64,000 nucleotides of DNA from DASYXT01 sp035934555. Lineage in GTDB: Bacteria; Verrucomicrobiota; Verrucomicrobiia; Limisphaerales; UBA8199. The notes under the pieces are model-generated. The model was not told where the DNA came from and did no database searches. It worked only from the letters and a program-made list of their open reading frames with translations. Positions 25,178 through 34,044 of this stretch are shown here, piece by piece. The stretch spans positions 62,001-126,000 of the forward strand of contig DASYXT010000075.1 of assembly GCA_035934555.1 (NCBI GenBank). The letters run 5' to 3'. Numbering within the stretch: the stretch's first letter is position 1; each line of letters starts with the position of its first letter. The position numbers and the translations under genes were made by a program.

Positions 25178-26284
25178 ATGAAACCGCGCGGGTTGATTCG
25201 TCCGCTCGTTCGCAAGCTGCACCCCTACGTGCCTGGCGAACAGCCCAAGGTGAGCGGGTTGATTAAGCTCAATACCAATGAGAACCCCTATCCGCCGTCG
25301 CCGAAGGTGCTGGCGGCCACCCGAGCTGCGGTGGACGGCCGCTTGCGGCTCTATCCCAATCCGACCGCGCAAACATTGCGAGCGGCGCTGGCACGGCTGC
25401 ATTGCTGCTCGCCCGACCACCTGATTATCGGCAACGGCTCTGACGAACTGCTGGCGCTGGCGGTGCGCTGCTTTGTCGAGCCCGCGACGGCGAGGCTGCC
25501 GCAGCACCTGTCGCTCGTGCAGTTTTTCACGCCCAGCTATTCGCTATACCCTGTGCTGGCCGCCATGCATGGCGCGCACACGAGAGCCGTCGAGTTGGAG
25601 CCCGATTTTGGCCTGCCGCCGCTGCCGGTTTTGCGTCGGAACCCTGCTTGGGATTTCAAAGCGGCGCTGACCTTCGTTACTACGCCCAACGCCCCGAGTG
25701 GGCGCGGCTACCGCGTTTCGGAACTGCACGCATTGTGCCGCGTGCAACAAGGTGTGGTGGTGCTGGATGAGGCGTATGTGGATTTTGCGCAGGAAAATGC
25801 GCTCGCACTCGCGTTGAAGCATCCGCACGTGTTGGTGGCACGAACGTTTTCCAAGGCCTATTCACTGTGCTTCCAGCGGGTCGGCTATTTTGTCGGCCAC
25901 CCCGAGTTGATCGCCGCGCTGCACCGGATTCGCGACAGCTATAACGTCAATGGCCTGGGGCAAGTCGCCGCCCAGGCGACCCTCCAGGACCTGCCCCGCT
26001 ATCGAAAAAACTTCCAGCGGATCATTGAGACCCGCACGCGCCTCAGCCGAGAGCTTGGGGCGTTGGGTTTTGAGGTGCTCCCGAGCCAGGCCAACTTCGT
26101 CCTGGCGCGCCCGCCGGGAAAGCCTGCGCGCTGGTGGCTGGGGGCTCTGCGTGAGCGCAAAATTCTCGTGCGGTGGTTCGATCAGCCACGGATCCGGCAT
26201 TTCCTGCGTATTACGATCGGGACACCCGCCGAAGCGGCGGCGCTGGTAAAGGCGGCGGGAAGCATTCTGCGGAGTCGGAGCTAA
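25178..26284 (+). CDS. hisC: Histidinol-phosphate aminotransferase
   Basis: A fold-type I PLP enzyme that transaminates imidazole acetol phosphate in histidine synthesis. Over 368 residues it shows KLNTNENPYPPSP at the N-terminus, VTTPNAPSGRGY (the substrate/PLP Asn loop), VVLDEAYVDFA (PLP aspartate), the Schiff-base lysine in TFSKAYSL (Lys226), RVGYFVGHP after it, and the C-terminal arginine in FLRITIGT. I choose the ATG at 25178. The words GCCGCCCATGAAA occur twice (25149-25161 and 25171-25183), giving two candidate starts in different frames. The frame can run back to 25073. It is well separated from hisB. Confidence 0.93.
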   Translation: MKPRGLIRPLVRKLHPYVPGEQPKVSGLIKLNTNENPYPPSPKVLAATRAAVDGRLRLYPNPTAQTLRAALARLHCCSPDHLIIGNGSDELLALAVRCFVEPATARLPQHLSLVQFFTPSYSLYPVLAAMHGAHTRAVELEPDFGLPPLPVLRRNPAWDFKAALTFVTTPNAPSGRGYRVSELHALCRVQQGVVVLDEAYVDFAQENALALALKHPHVLVARTFSKAYSLCFQRVGYFVGHPELIAALHRIRDSYNVNGLGQVAAQATLQDLPRYRKNFQRIIETRTRLSRELGALGFEVLPSQANFVLARPPGKPARWWLGALRERKILVRWFDQPRIRHFLRITIGTPAEAAALVKAAGSILRSRS

Positions 26285-26369
26285 GCCTCTGCGGCTTGGG
26301 GTGTCGGCGGCGCGTTCCTCGGGGACCTTGCCCATTGTGTGGTAGCATGGCTGCGGGCCATGGTTTGAC

Positions 26370-26831
26370 ATGAAAAAGTCAATATTTGCTGCCGCTATGG
26401 GGGCTTTGCTGCCCTTGTCATTCCTGACCGGTTGCGCTCATCCCACAGACCAATCGTCTGCGGCTTTCAGCCCGCTGCCAGCTACCGCCATGGCTCCCAC
26501 TTCGAATCGCTCAGAACCGCGAGTTTATGGCAATGAGGCCAGCGACAGCGCTGCTTACCCCCTCCCAAACGGTGCCAACCCTCAAGACTGGGCCCTGGGG
26601 CAGCGGATCCGGGAAATGCTTAGCACCAACATAGACCTTTCGGCCTCGCCTGTTGCGGTGGTGGTTCACGGGAGCACCGTGATCCTTCAAGGGTCAGTTC
26701 CCACCCAGCGTGAAAAGCGCAAAGTAAAGGCCGCAATCGCGGCTGTGCCGGGAGTGCAACAGGTCCAGGACGAAATGCAAATCAAGAACCCGGCTGGGCA
26801 TTTCAATGAGGGTGAGAGCAAGAGCTACTGA
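26370..26831 (+). CDS. BON-domain lipoprotein
   Basis: A 153-residue protein with a lipobox (FLTGC, Cys22) and a BON domain at about residues 75-142 with the typical pattern: LGQRIREMLSTNIDLS, VAVVVHGSTVILQGSVPTQ, KVKAAIAAVPGVQQVQDEM. BON domains bind phospholipid or bridge the envelope, as in OsmY; here anchoring is by lipid. A Pro/Ser-rich linker of about 50 residues separates the anchor from the domain. It is convergent with the GH106-like gene, with a 22-bp spacing. Confidence 0.88.
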   Translation: MKKSIFAAAMGALLPLSFLTGCAHPTDQSSAAFSPLPATAMAPTSNRSEPRVYGNEASDSAAYPLPNGANPQDWALGQRIREMLSTNIDLSASPVAVVVHGSTVILQGSVPTQREKRKVKAAIAAVPGVQQVQDEMQIKNPAGHFNEGESKSY

Positions 26832-26853
26832 GCCGTGGTATAACTACCGCAGT

Positions 26854-29800
26854 TCACCTCTCGGGCGCCATCGTCACTACCTTTGTCGCAACCAACTGCA
26901 CCGGCCCGAGCAGCCCCGATTCGCGCAGCGGTTCGCTTTTTTTCCACAGCCGCCACGTCGTAAAAGTATAACGGCCGGTGGGGCTGGGCCGGCCGGCCTT
27001 GAGCCACGCCGGCCAACCCTTCAAGGTGCCGTCCCGGTTGCGTTCGCTATCTTCAGGCAACGACTCATCTCCGATCATTCGGTTCACCCATAGATTGGCT
27101 ACCTCGATTTGCAAAGAGTTTTCGCCACGGCGCAGCGCCTCTGTGACGTCTATACGGAAGGGCGGTTTCCAGAGCACGCCCAGGTCCTTACCGTTCAGCC
27201 GCACACGAGCGCTGACGCAGACCTTGCCCAGGTCCAAATAAACCCGTTGATTCGGCGACGGCAGATCCGGCGATACGGTAAATGTTTTGCGATACACCGC
27301 CGTGCCGCTGAAGTACCTGACTCCCGGCTCGGCGTGTTCGCTCCACGAAATAAGTTCCGGCAGCGTGCTGTGCGCGGGCGCGCCCCAACCAGGCGGGAAA
27401 TCGACGTCCCAAGGTCCGGTGATGGTTTGCGGCGCAGGCAATTTGTCCACTTGAAATCGAAGGTGCCGGCCATCGGAGCGCCGCGCGACGTACGCACCGG
27501 CCTGGGCGATTTCCGCGCGAAACGTGCCACGATCATCCTGGACCAGGCGCACAACGGGCAACGGCGGCGGTTCAATCGGCGCCGGCATGGTTTGCATCAG
27601 GTCCCTGATTTGCGAGGCATCCAATGCGCGGGGCGCTCCGTAAAATTCGCCCAGGCAGCCTTGAAACGGCGCGCTGGCCCGCGGTTGCTCGACGCCCACG
27701 CCCGAATGGACAATCCGCGAGCTTCGCCGTCCCTCGTGAACAAATTTCCCGTTCACATAGAGAGCAGGGCGGCCCGACTTGTAAACGATCGCCACGTGCG
27801 TCCAGTTGGTGAAGGGCGCGGCATACACCAGCACCGGCACGAAGTAATACGCCGAGGCTTCGGTAACGCACAACCCGTTCCGCCCAATAGAAAGCCCCGC
27901 ACCAGCATGGTCCGGTCCGCCGAACACATCATGCCCGGGCGGTGGATACAGCGCGTCGTTGCGCTCCATCATGTAAAGGCCATCGCCGGTGTGGGCCTCC
28001 TCCGGCAAGGGGATGTCCACCGATGGCTTCACCCACACCGCCATCGTGAAGGTGGAATTGGTAGAAACCATGGCCCGATTGGTTTCGTTATCTTCGGTTG
28101 CATTCTGACTCGTTGCCGCCCCGCCAGCAGGTTGGGGTGAAGGGGTCGCGGATAATACTGGCTGCCCATCCTTTGTGACGGCAACTATCCGCGGCGCGTC
28201 GCCCTTTGATGCCACGGGAAGGACGACGAAGACCGACCCTGCCGGTTCGAGCCGCAAGGGCATCAGCGTCATGCCATTCGTAGATTGATAAACCGCGCAG
28301 CGCTCGATACGGCCGGTGTCGGGCCACCACAATTGCGGCTGCCGGCCGGCGGTGCGGAACGAGCAAACGGTTTCGCGAACTTCGAGCGTGCTATTGGCGA
28401 CAAAATAGACTTCGGCACTCGGCAGGCTCTTGTGGATATAAAGCAGCTTCCCCTTAGCCGCCGCCGACACCGGCAGGAAGTCGGGCTCAACGCCCGCTTC
28501 GCCCAGCACGTCATGCGGCGTTTTGCCCCAGAGCACGCGGCCTTTGCCGAACCGGTGTTCACCTGCTGTGGAGCTGTCGTCCGTGCCCCAGAGTTCATCC
28601 GCCAAATCCCTGACCCGCGCATCGCAAGCCGGGTAACCGGACAGACTGGGCGATTTGGCCGGACGCGTGCCCAATACCGTGGCGCCGGCGCGGACGAGGC
28701 TGGCGACTTTGCTCACCAAACCGGGAGTCATTGTCTCGGCCTTGGGCAAAACCAGCAGCCGATAGCTCATCCCGTCGGGCAACACCAGCCGCCCGTGTTT
28801 GAAGGACAACTCTTTCTCGGCCAAGGGCGCGGCGCACGCATCGAAATCGTAGCCGACGCGTTGCCGGGAATCGAACGGCGCCTGCCAGTGCTGCGGCGAA
28901 TTCTGCGGACCGAGGAAACAAATGTCCGCGATATACCGACCTTGCTGCAGCAGGAACTGACAGCGCGAGAGATACGCGTGCCACGCTTTGGACTGGTTCC
29001 ACCAGGTTTGCGTGCGTTCGTAATGCAGCCCGAACGGGCCCATGGACATTCCCGGCACCCGGTCGGGATTGGTCCACGGTTGCAGCGTGTAGCGGTGCAC
29101 CACCAGACGGTTGATGCCCTGGCAAAACGCCCAATCGCCGAAGGGTTTTGCGGTGAACGGAGTGCCCAGCCAACGCTCGGCCGGGCTTGCGGTGAAGGAC
29201 TCGGCTGCGGTAATCGGGCGGCCGGTCACGTGCGCCGCCGAGGCCATCTCTGCCTCGCTGTAGGCCATCTCAAACGCCGGCCAGGTCCAGAACTCCGCCA
29301 TCGGCTCGTCGGCCTGCAGCGCGTAACTCAACTCATCGCAGGGCACGTTGTCGTAGGCCTCGATCGAAAGCCGCAAGCCGGTCCCGCGCGCCAGGCGCCG
29401 TAACTCGCCTGCGTAATTCTCGACTAACAAATCCGAAATCGTTTGCCGCAAGTCCCACAGAAAACGCTCGGAAATCTCCCGGTTTCCCAGCACACGGCCG
29501 GTGATCACCGGCAGGAACGGCACCGGGTCGTATCCGCGCCGCCGCAGGAATTCCGCCCTGAAATTCGCCGTCCAGTTTTGCGCGCCGACTTCCCAGCTAT
29601 CGACGTGCGTCGAGACGAGTGTTTGCGGCACAAACTCTTTAAGCTCAGTCGTCATCGGCCGCACGAAATGGTTGAATACCAGGTCCACGCCCTCCTTGCG
29701 CAATTTGTCGCATTCCAGCCCATGGCCGCCTTGTGGCGCCGGGTGGTTGTCCGTCCCCGTGCTGGTATGACCGAAACGCAGTACGGTCCAGGAGCCGGGC

Positions 29801-30912
29801 GGCACGTCCCATTGGAACCGCCCGCCGGGACCGAGCTGCGCCGTCAGGTTCACCGGGGCGCCCGCCGGAATCGTGAACCCCGCCGGCACAGCCGGGTAAC
29901 GCGCCTGGCCCGGGAACAGGTTCGGCCCGGGAAACGCGTGTTCGCGCGTGAACATCGCCCGCGCGTTCATGTTCGGAATCCGGAACCGTGGACTGAGCTC
30001 GACGCCGGTCACGATCAGCTCCGGCACCTCGGGCGGCCGGCGTTGGAAGCTGATGCGAAACCACCGGGATGTGACGGCGGGAAAGTCCAGGCACAGGGCG
30101 GGCGCACCGGCCTCGAAATCTTTCACTGGCGTGAACCCCTTGCCATCGGCCGAAATTTCCAGCGTGCCCTGACAATATAAATCAGGCGAAAGCGCCAGGT
30201 TGAGCGTCAGCTCGCGGGCGGTGAACGGCTGCGAAAACTCGACCTGCAACCAGGATGGGTGGCCAGGTTCCGGGTGGGGCAAAGTGATGAGGCTGCGGGC
30301 CGCGTCTTCCACGTAATTGTTAGGTCGATACTCCCGTCCGTCGCTAGCGGTGAACCGCGGCAACGCTTCGGCCATTTGCACCTCGTCGCCGTCGAGTGTC
30401 GGGAACGCCAGCACCGCGATGTCCCGGTAAAACTTATCGATGGTTTCTGGCTGCGCCAATTCCCCGGTGAAGTGCGCGGGACCTTTCAGCGTGGTCTCGC
30501 TCCACACCAGTTTTTGCATCGACAGCTCGGGCGTGACCCATGGGCCGCCGCTGCCGCACCAGCCGGGATCATTGTTCAAATTGATTTGCAGGCCCAGGCG
30601 GCGCGCCTGGGCGCACGCATGCGTCAGCAACCCGCGCCATTGCGGGCTGGCGAAGATGACGGGCCCGGGCGGCGTGCCCTGATCGACGCTCATAATCAGC
30701 ACGCCGCCGATGCCGACGCGCTGCATCGCTTCGAGATCGGCCGTGATCCCGTTGCTGCTGACATTGCCGTTCATCCAAAACCAATAGACCCACGGCCGGG
30801 CGGAGTCGGGCGGTTGTTGAAACCCTCTTTCGAGGCTGGCAGGTGCTGAAAAGGCAGCGAGTCCGCTCAAAACGAGCACGAACAACGCTGCTAAAAACCG
30901 TTTTCCTAACAT
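26854..30912 (-). CDS. Secreted GH106-like glycoside hydrolase with an inserted LamG-type domain
   Basis: A 1352-residue exported enzyme (signal peptide about 1-24, cleavage near FSA). The opening PDSARPWVYWFWMNGNVSSN and GIGGVLIMSVDQGTPPG are typical of GH106-type alpha-L-rhamnosidases, and the catalytic region runs to about residue 900. It has WNQSKAWHAYLSRCQFLLQQ and, later, SYRLLVLPKAETMTPGLV. Residues about 945-1105 form a LamG/concanavalin-like lectin domain (FTMAVWVKPSVDI, NWTHVAIVYKSGRPALYVNG) between the catalytic part and a galactose-binding-like C-terminal domain (WSEHAEPGVRYFSGTAVYRK, then NSLQIEVANLWVNRMIGDE). Sulfatase, DUF1080 and reductase genes upstream on the same strand suggest polysaccharide breakdown. 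Confidence 0.88.
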   Translation of the reverse strand: MLGKRFLAALFVLVLSGLAAFSAPASLERGFQQPPDSARPWVYWFWMNGNVSSNGITADLEAMQRVGIGGVLIMSVDQGTPPGPVIFASPQWRGLLTHACAQARRLGLQINLNNDPGWCGSGGPWVTPELSMQKLVWSETTLKGPAHFTGELAQPETIDKFYRDIAVLAFPTLDGDEVQMAEALPRFTASDGREYRPNNYVEDAARSLITLPHPEPGHPSWLQVEFSQPFTARELTLNLALSPDLYCQGTLEISADGKGFTPVKDFEAGAPALCLDFPAVTSRWFRISFQRRPPEVPELIVTGVELSPRFRIPNMNARAMFTREHAFPGPNLFPGQARYPAVPAGFTIPAGAPVNLTAQLGPGGRFQWDVPPGSWTVLRFGHTSTGTDNHPAPQGGHGLECDKLRKEGVDLVFNHFVRPMTTELKEFVPQTLVSTHVDSWEVGAQNWTANFRAEFLRRRGYDPVPFLPVITGRVLGNREISERFLWDLRQTISDLLVENYAGELRRLARGTGLRLSIEAYDNVPCDELSYALQADEPMAEFWTWPAFEMAYSEAEMASAAHVTGRPITAAESFTASPAERWLGTPFTAKPFGDWAFCQGINRLVVHRYTLQPWTNPDRVPGMSMGPFGLHYERTQTWWNQSKAWHAYLSRCQFLLQQGRYIADICFLGPQNSPQHWQAPFDSRQRVGYDFDACAAPLAEKELSFKHGRLVLPDGMSYRLLVLPKAETMTPGLVSKVASLVRAGATVLGTRPAKSPSLSGYPACDARVRDLADELWGTDDSSTAGEHRFGKGRVLWGKTPHDVLGEAGVEPDFLPVSAAAKGKLLYIHKSLPSAEVYFVANSTLEVRETVCSFRTAGRQPQLWWPDTGRIERCAVYQSTNGMTLMPLRLEPAGSVFVVLPVASKGDAPRIVAVTKDGQPVLSATPSPQPAGGAATSQNATEDNETNRAMVSTNSTFTMAVWVKPSVDIPLPEEAHTGDGLYMMERNDALYPPPGHDVFGGPDHAGAGLSIGRNGLCVTEASAYYFVPVLVYAAPFTNWTHVAIVYKSGRPALYVNGKFVHEGRRSSRIVHSGVGVEQPRASAPFQGCLGEFYGAPRALDASQIRDLMQTMPAPIEPPPLPVVRLVQDDRGTFRAEIAQAGAYVARRSDGRHLRFQVDKLPAPQTITGPWDVDFPPGWGAPAHSTLPELISWSEHAEPGVRYFSGTAVYRKTFTVSPDLPSPNQRVYLDLGKVCVSARVRLNGKDLGVLWKPPFRIDVTEALRRGENSLQIEVANLWVNRMIGDESLPEDSERNRDGTLKGWPAWLKAGRPSPTGRYTFTTWRLWKKSEPLRESGLLGPVQLVATKVVTMAPER

Positions 30913-31203
30913 AACTGACGCCGGGATCTGTGTACCAGTTTAGCGGCGTAGCGCAGGCGTCCTCGCCTGCGAATTCGAGCACCTTCTCGGTGCATGCTGG
31001 CGGCGGGACGCCTGCGCTACGCTAAACACATACGGACCTGCGCGCCCGGCCGAATGCTAAAGGATAAGAATCTGACAAAGAAAAGGAAAGGGCGTGTTTT
31101 GGCGTTGGCACATTGCAGCGGATGTACCGGCGAAGCTTAAGGATTGTTGCCCCAGGTTTCGCGGTGCGCCAGGTTGTCGAGATTCCAGCGCCAATGCGCT
31201 CGC
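30913..31203. other. 291-bp spacer between sulfatase and GH106-like gene
   Basis: It contains the hairpin at 30939-31026 and otherwise no gene I can support. On the minus strand at about 31200-31135 one frame reads RWNLDNLAHRETWGNNP before a stop. This has the look of a protein C-terminus, but it has no start or upstream body and I leave it unannotated. Confidence 0.5.
30939..31026. repeat. 88-nt imperfect hairpin, CGCAGGCGTCC type
   Basis: The left arm TTTAGCGGCGTAGCGCAGGC begins near 30939, and the right arm GACGCCTGCGCTACGCTAAA ends near 31026. They pair with only a small bulge, and an inner GCACC/GGTGC stem tips the structure. It lies between the GH106-like start codon and the sulfatase stop codon, 27 bp upstream of the former, so it would sit in the GH106 leader transcript. 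Confidence 0.65.
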
Positions 31204-32916
31204 TCACTGGCGCGCCGGCACAATGGGCCGTGGCCGCGGCAGTTCATCGGGCGGCACCACATTGCAGCGCTTTGCCCAGGCCTCATACAGCGCAGCCATC
31301 GCTTCGACTTTGTCAGGGTAACGTGCCGCCAGGTTATCGAGTTCAGTCCGCCCCGCTGCCATATCGTGCAGCTCCCAGGCTTCGCCTCGCCTGGCTACCA
31401 GCTTCCAGCGCTCCAATCGCACCGCGCGATTGCCTTCGTGCTCCCAGAAAATTGGCGTAGGGTGCGGGCGCGTTTTGCCTTCCAGAATCGGCACGAGGCT
31501 GCTGCCCGCCAACGGCACCACCGCATGGCCTTCGAAACTCGCTGGGTAAGCGGCGCCCGCCACGTCGAGCAGCGTCGGCATGATATCCGTGACGTGCGCG
31601 AGTTGCCGCGACAAGCTGCCAGGCTTGCGGACTCGCGCCGGCCAGCGCACCAGCAAGGGCGTCGCGATGCCGCCCTCGTGGGTGAAATGCTTGTACAGCA
31701 GGAATGGCGTATCGCTCACGTTGGCCCACGGCACCCCGTAACTCTGCCAGACATCGATGGGCCCGGCGAACACCGCATGGTCGCGGTTGCCCACGTGCAC
31801 GGGCTGCCCAGCCCGGGTCCGGCTCGGCACATCATACCACCCCGGCTCGACCACCTCCGCGCATCCGCCGTTGTCCGAAAAGAAAATCACCAGCGTATTC
31901 TGCTCGATACGCCTGGTTCTCAACTCATCGAGAATGCGGCCGACCCCGCGGTCCATTCGCTCGACCATCGCCGCGTAGGTCGCCATCCGGTTGGCTTCCC
32001 ACGCTTTATCCCGGACCTGCTCCCAGGGCGGCACGCGCGGGTCACGTGGTGACAACGGCCAGTCCTTGTCGATGATTCCCAGCGCGATTTGACGTTGGTA
32101 ACGGTTGGTGCGAATCGCGTCCCAACCCGCCAGATACCGCGCGCGGTACTTGGTAATATCCGCCTCCGGTGCCTGCAACGGCCAATGCGGCGCGGTGTAG
32201 GCCACATACAGGAAGAACGGCCGGCTGCCGCCGGCGTAGTGGTCAATGTCGGCCACCGCCTGCTCGGTAATCGCGTCGGTGTAGTAGAAGTTTGTGGTAC
32301 CCGCGCGGATGGGGGTGTTGCCGCGCGTCAGCGAGAACGGATCGTAGTAGCTGCTGACGCCATGGATGGTTCCGTAATACTCGTCGAACCCGCGCTGCAT
32401 CGGCCAACTGGCTTTGGTGTCCCAGAACGGCTCGTCCGACTCGTAATTGAGCTGGCGCTTGCCGTCGAAATAGATGTGGCTCAAATGCCACTTGCCCACC
32501 ATCAAGGTATGATAACCCGCGCGGCGCAGTGCCTCCGCAATGGTCATGCAGCTCCGGTTCAGCTCGCCTCGGTAACCAGGCAAGCCCTGGTCTTCCATCA
32601 TGTTGCCGACGCCCGCCTGCTGCGGATATAGGCCAGTCAGCAGCGCGGCGCGGCTCGGACAGCACCGCGGCGTGGTATAGAATTGCGTCAACCGCAGCCC
32701 ACTGGATGCCAACCGGTCCAGGTTCGGTGTGGAAATCTCCGAACCAAAACAGCCCAGGTCCGAGTATCCCAGGTCATCCGCCAGCACCAGCACCACGTTC
32801 GGACGTGGCACGGAGGCGGCTATTGTCGGGTGGGAGCAAAGCAGGAGGGTGAGCGCGAGGACGCCGGCCAGGCGTCTTTGTCCGTTCACTAGCAAGAATG
32901 GCCTTCCGCGCAGCAT
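31204..32916 (-). CDS. Secreted sulfatase (arylsulfatase family)
   Basis: A 570-residue type I sulfatase hydrolysing sulfate esters. The signal peptide is about residues 1-34. Metal-binding Asp47/Asp48 lie in LVLADDLGYSD. The formylglycine precursor is Cys85 in CCPSRAALLTG, a C-x-P-S-R site that needs a formylglycine-generating enzyme, which is not in this window. Further family motifs are LRRAGYHTLMVGKWHL, APHWPLQAPEADI and VIFFSDNGG. The position just upstream of the GH106-like glycosidase and downstream of DUF1080 suggests desulfation of a sulfated polysaccharide before glycosidic cleavage. The substrate is not readable from sequence. Confidence 0.94.
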   Translation of the reverse strand: MLRGRPFLLVNGQRRLAGVLALTLLLCSHPTIAASVPRPNVVLVLADDLGYSDLGCFGSEISTPNLDRLASSGLRLTQFYTTPRCCPSRAALLTGLYPQQAGVGNMMEDQGLPGYRGELNRSCMTIAEALRRAGYHTLMVGKWHLSHIYFDGKRQLNYESDEPFWDTKASWPMQRGFDEYYGTIHGVSSYYDPFSLTRGNTPIRAGTTNFYYTDAITEQAVADIDHYAGGSRPFFLYVAYTAPHWPLQAPEADITKYRARYLAGWDAIRTNRYQRQIALGIIDKDWPLSPRDPRVPPWEQVRDKAWEANRMATYAAMVERMDRGVGRILDELRTRRIEQNTLVIFFSDNGGCAEVVEPGWYDVPSRTRAGQPVHVGNRDHAVFAGPIDVWQSYGVPWANVSDTPFLLYKHFTHEGGIATPLLVRWPARVRKPGSLSRQLAHVTDIMPTLLDVAGAAYPASFEGHAVVPLAGSSLVPILEGKTRPHPTPIFWEHEGNRAVRLERWKLVARRGEAWELHDMAAGRTELDNLAARYPDKVEAMAALYEAWAKRCNVVPPDELPRPRPIVPARQ

Positions 32917-33060
32917 GCAAGTTCACGGCCGGTCTGCCTGGAGCTCGCGGCGCGGCGGATTGTCATTCATTGTTGCGCAACCTGAGCATTTCATCCGCCG
33001 GCCGAGCAATTCCTGTCTCCGATGCGCTCGAACATGGCCGTCGCACACCGCTCGGTTCGT

Positions 33061-33864
33061 TCAATCAGGCAGGACTTTAACGCGGATGTTCTTGAAGCAC
33101 GCTTTGCTGATATGGCCTGGCATGGGGGGATGTCCCTGAAGGGCGAAGGTGCCTTGGGGCAGCCACGTCACGCCGGTGGGAAGTTTATGTTCGGAATCGG
33201 GCTCCGGCACTTTGTACTCGAGCATGGCCTTGCCGTTGAGTTTCACGGTGACGGTTCCGTTCACGTAGATGATTTCCTGGGTGTACCACACGTTATCGGT
33301 GACCGGCGGCTTGTCCAGGACGATAACGTTATCCCCGTGGTTGGCCGGCGGAGTTTCCGGGCCCCAGGTGAGATTGAGCAAGCCATACATGCTGCCGGTG
33401 CGGCGCCAATCGGAATGGCTGTTATCGACCTGGCATTCGATGCCCATTCTGGGGAAACCGGCCTGCTGAAAGCGGGTATGGAAATAAATGCCCGAGTTGG
33501 CGCCGGGGTAGGTCAGGACGTCCACCCGAAGGTCGAAGTTTTTGAATTCATGCCCGCTGACGGGGCCGTCATAGAACAAATGAGCGGGATGGTGATTGGT
33601 CGCCGGACAATCCATCACGATCATGCCATCGTGGACGCTGAATAGTTCGGCATTGGCACCGATCTTCCAGCCCTCGAGGGTCTTGCCGTCAAAGAGGCTG
33701 ACAAAGCCCTCGTCCGTGGTTTGGGCGGCAAGCGGGGCGGTGGCGAGCGGCCAGGCCAAGGCGAGCGCGAGGCCCAAACCGAGTCTGCGCCCGAATTGAT
33801 TTACTAAATGACCCCAGGATGCCGGCAGGTTTCCCGAGAAGCGGGTGTTTGGATTTCGGTTCAT
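33061..33864 (-). CDS. DUF1080 (3-keto-disaccharide-hydrolase-type) domain protein, exported
   Basis: A 267-residue protein with a signal peptide after a somewhat long N-region (hydrophobic core LGLGLALALAWPLATAPLAA at about residues 29-48), then one DUF1080 jelly-roll. It shows the typical opening EGFVSLFDGKTLEGWK, then NFDLRVDVLTYPGANSGIYF, DNVWYTQEIIYVNGTVTV and GTFALQGHPPMPG. The domain is related to concanavalin lectins; some members cleave 3-keto-glycosides. The start at ATG 33864 is preferred over a TTG at 33900. It is on the same strand as the reductase upstream and the sulfatase downstream, in line with a glycan-processing block. Confidence 0.9.
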   Translation of the reverse strand: MNRNPNTRFSGNLPASWGHLVNQFGRRLGLGLALALAWPLATAPLAAQTTDEGFVSLFDGKTLEGWKIGANAELFSVHDGMIVMDCPATNHHPAHLFYDGPVSGHEFKNFDLRVDVLTYPGANSGIYFHTRFQQAGFPRMGIECQVDNSHSDWRRTGSMYGLLNLTWGPETPPANHGDNVIVLDKPPVTDNVWYTQEIIYVNGTVTVKLNGKAMLEYKVPEPDSEHKLPTGVTWLPQGTFALQGHPPMPGHISKACFKNIRVKVLPD

Positions 33865-33916
33865 GAGGGCACGTTGCCAGCAGTTCAGGCCGAGTGTCAA
33901 GCGAGCACCGCAGGGC

Positions 33917-34028
33917 AGCGGAGTGCGCGGACATGCCTGTCAGCAGTAATTTACCGGCCGTGGAATCGGTCGCAAATCCGAGCCGGATGGTCTTCGGAAG
34001 CTGCTGCGGACTAAAATCCGCGCTCCGC
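33917..34028. repeat. R2 paired-palindrome element, left arm altered
   Basis: The right arm is GCTGCGGACTAAAATCCGCG followed by CTCCGC. The left arm is GCGGACATGCCTGTCAGCAG, in which ACTTTAGT has become ACATGCCTGT. It ends 16 bp downstream of the aldo/keto reductase stop codon and lies upstream of the DUF1080 start. Confidence 0.7.
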
Positions 34029-34044
34029 CGACGAGCCGCCGGCG

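Noticed and set aside
27109..28140. Long plus-strand frames antisense to the GH106-like gene (also 28285-29403 and 29443-30180)
   Set aside because: They contain no domain signature; the minus-strand frame has a signal peptide and family motifs over 1352 codons.
31135..31203. Remnant coding sequence ending RWNLDNLAHRETWGNNP on the minus strand
   Set aside because: It looks like a C-terminus but has no body or start; not enough to call a pseudogene.
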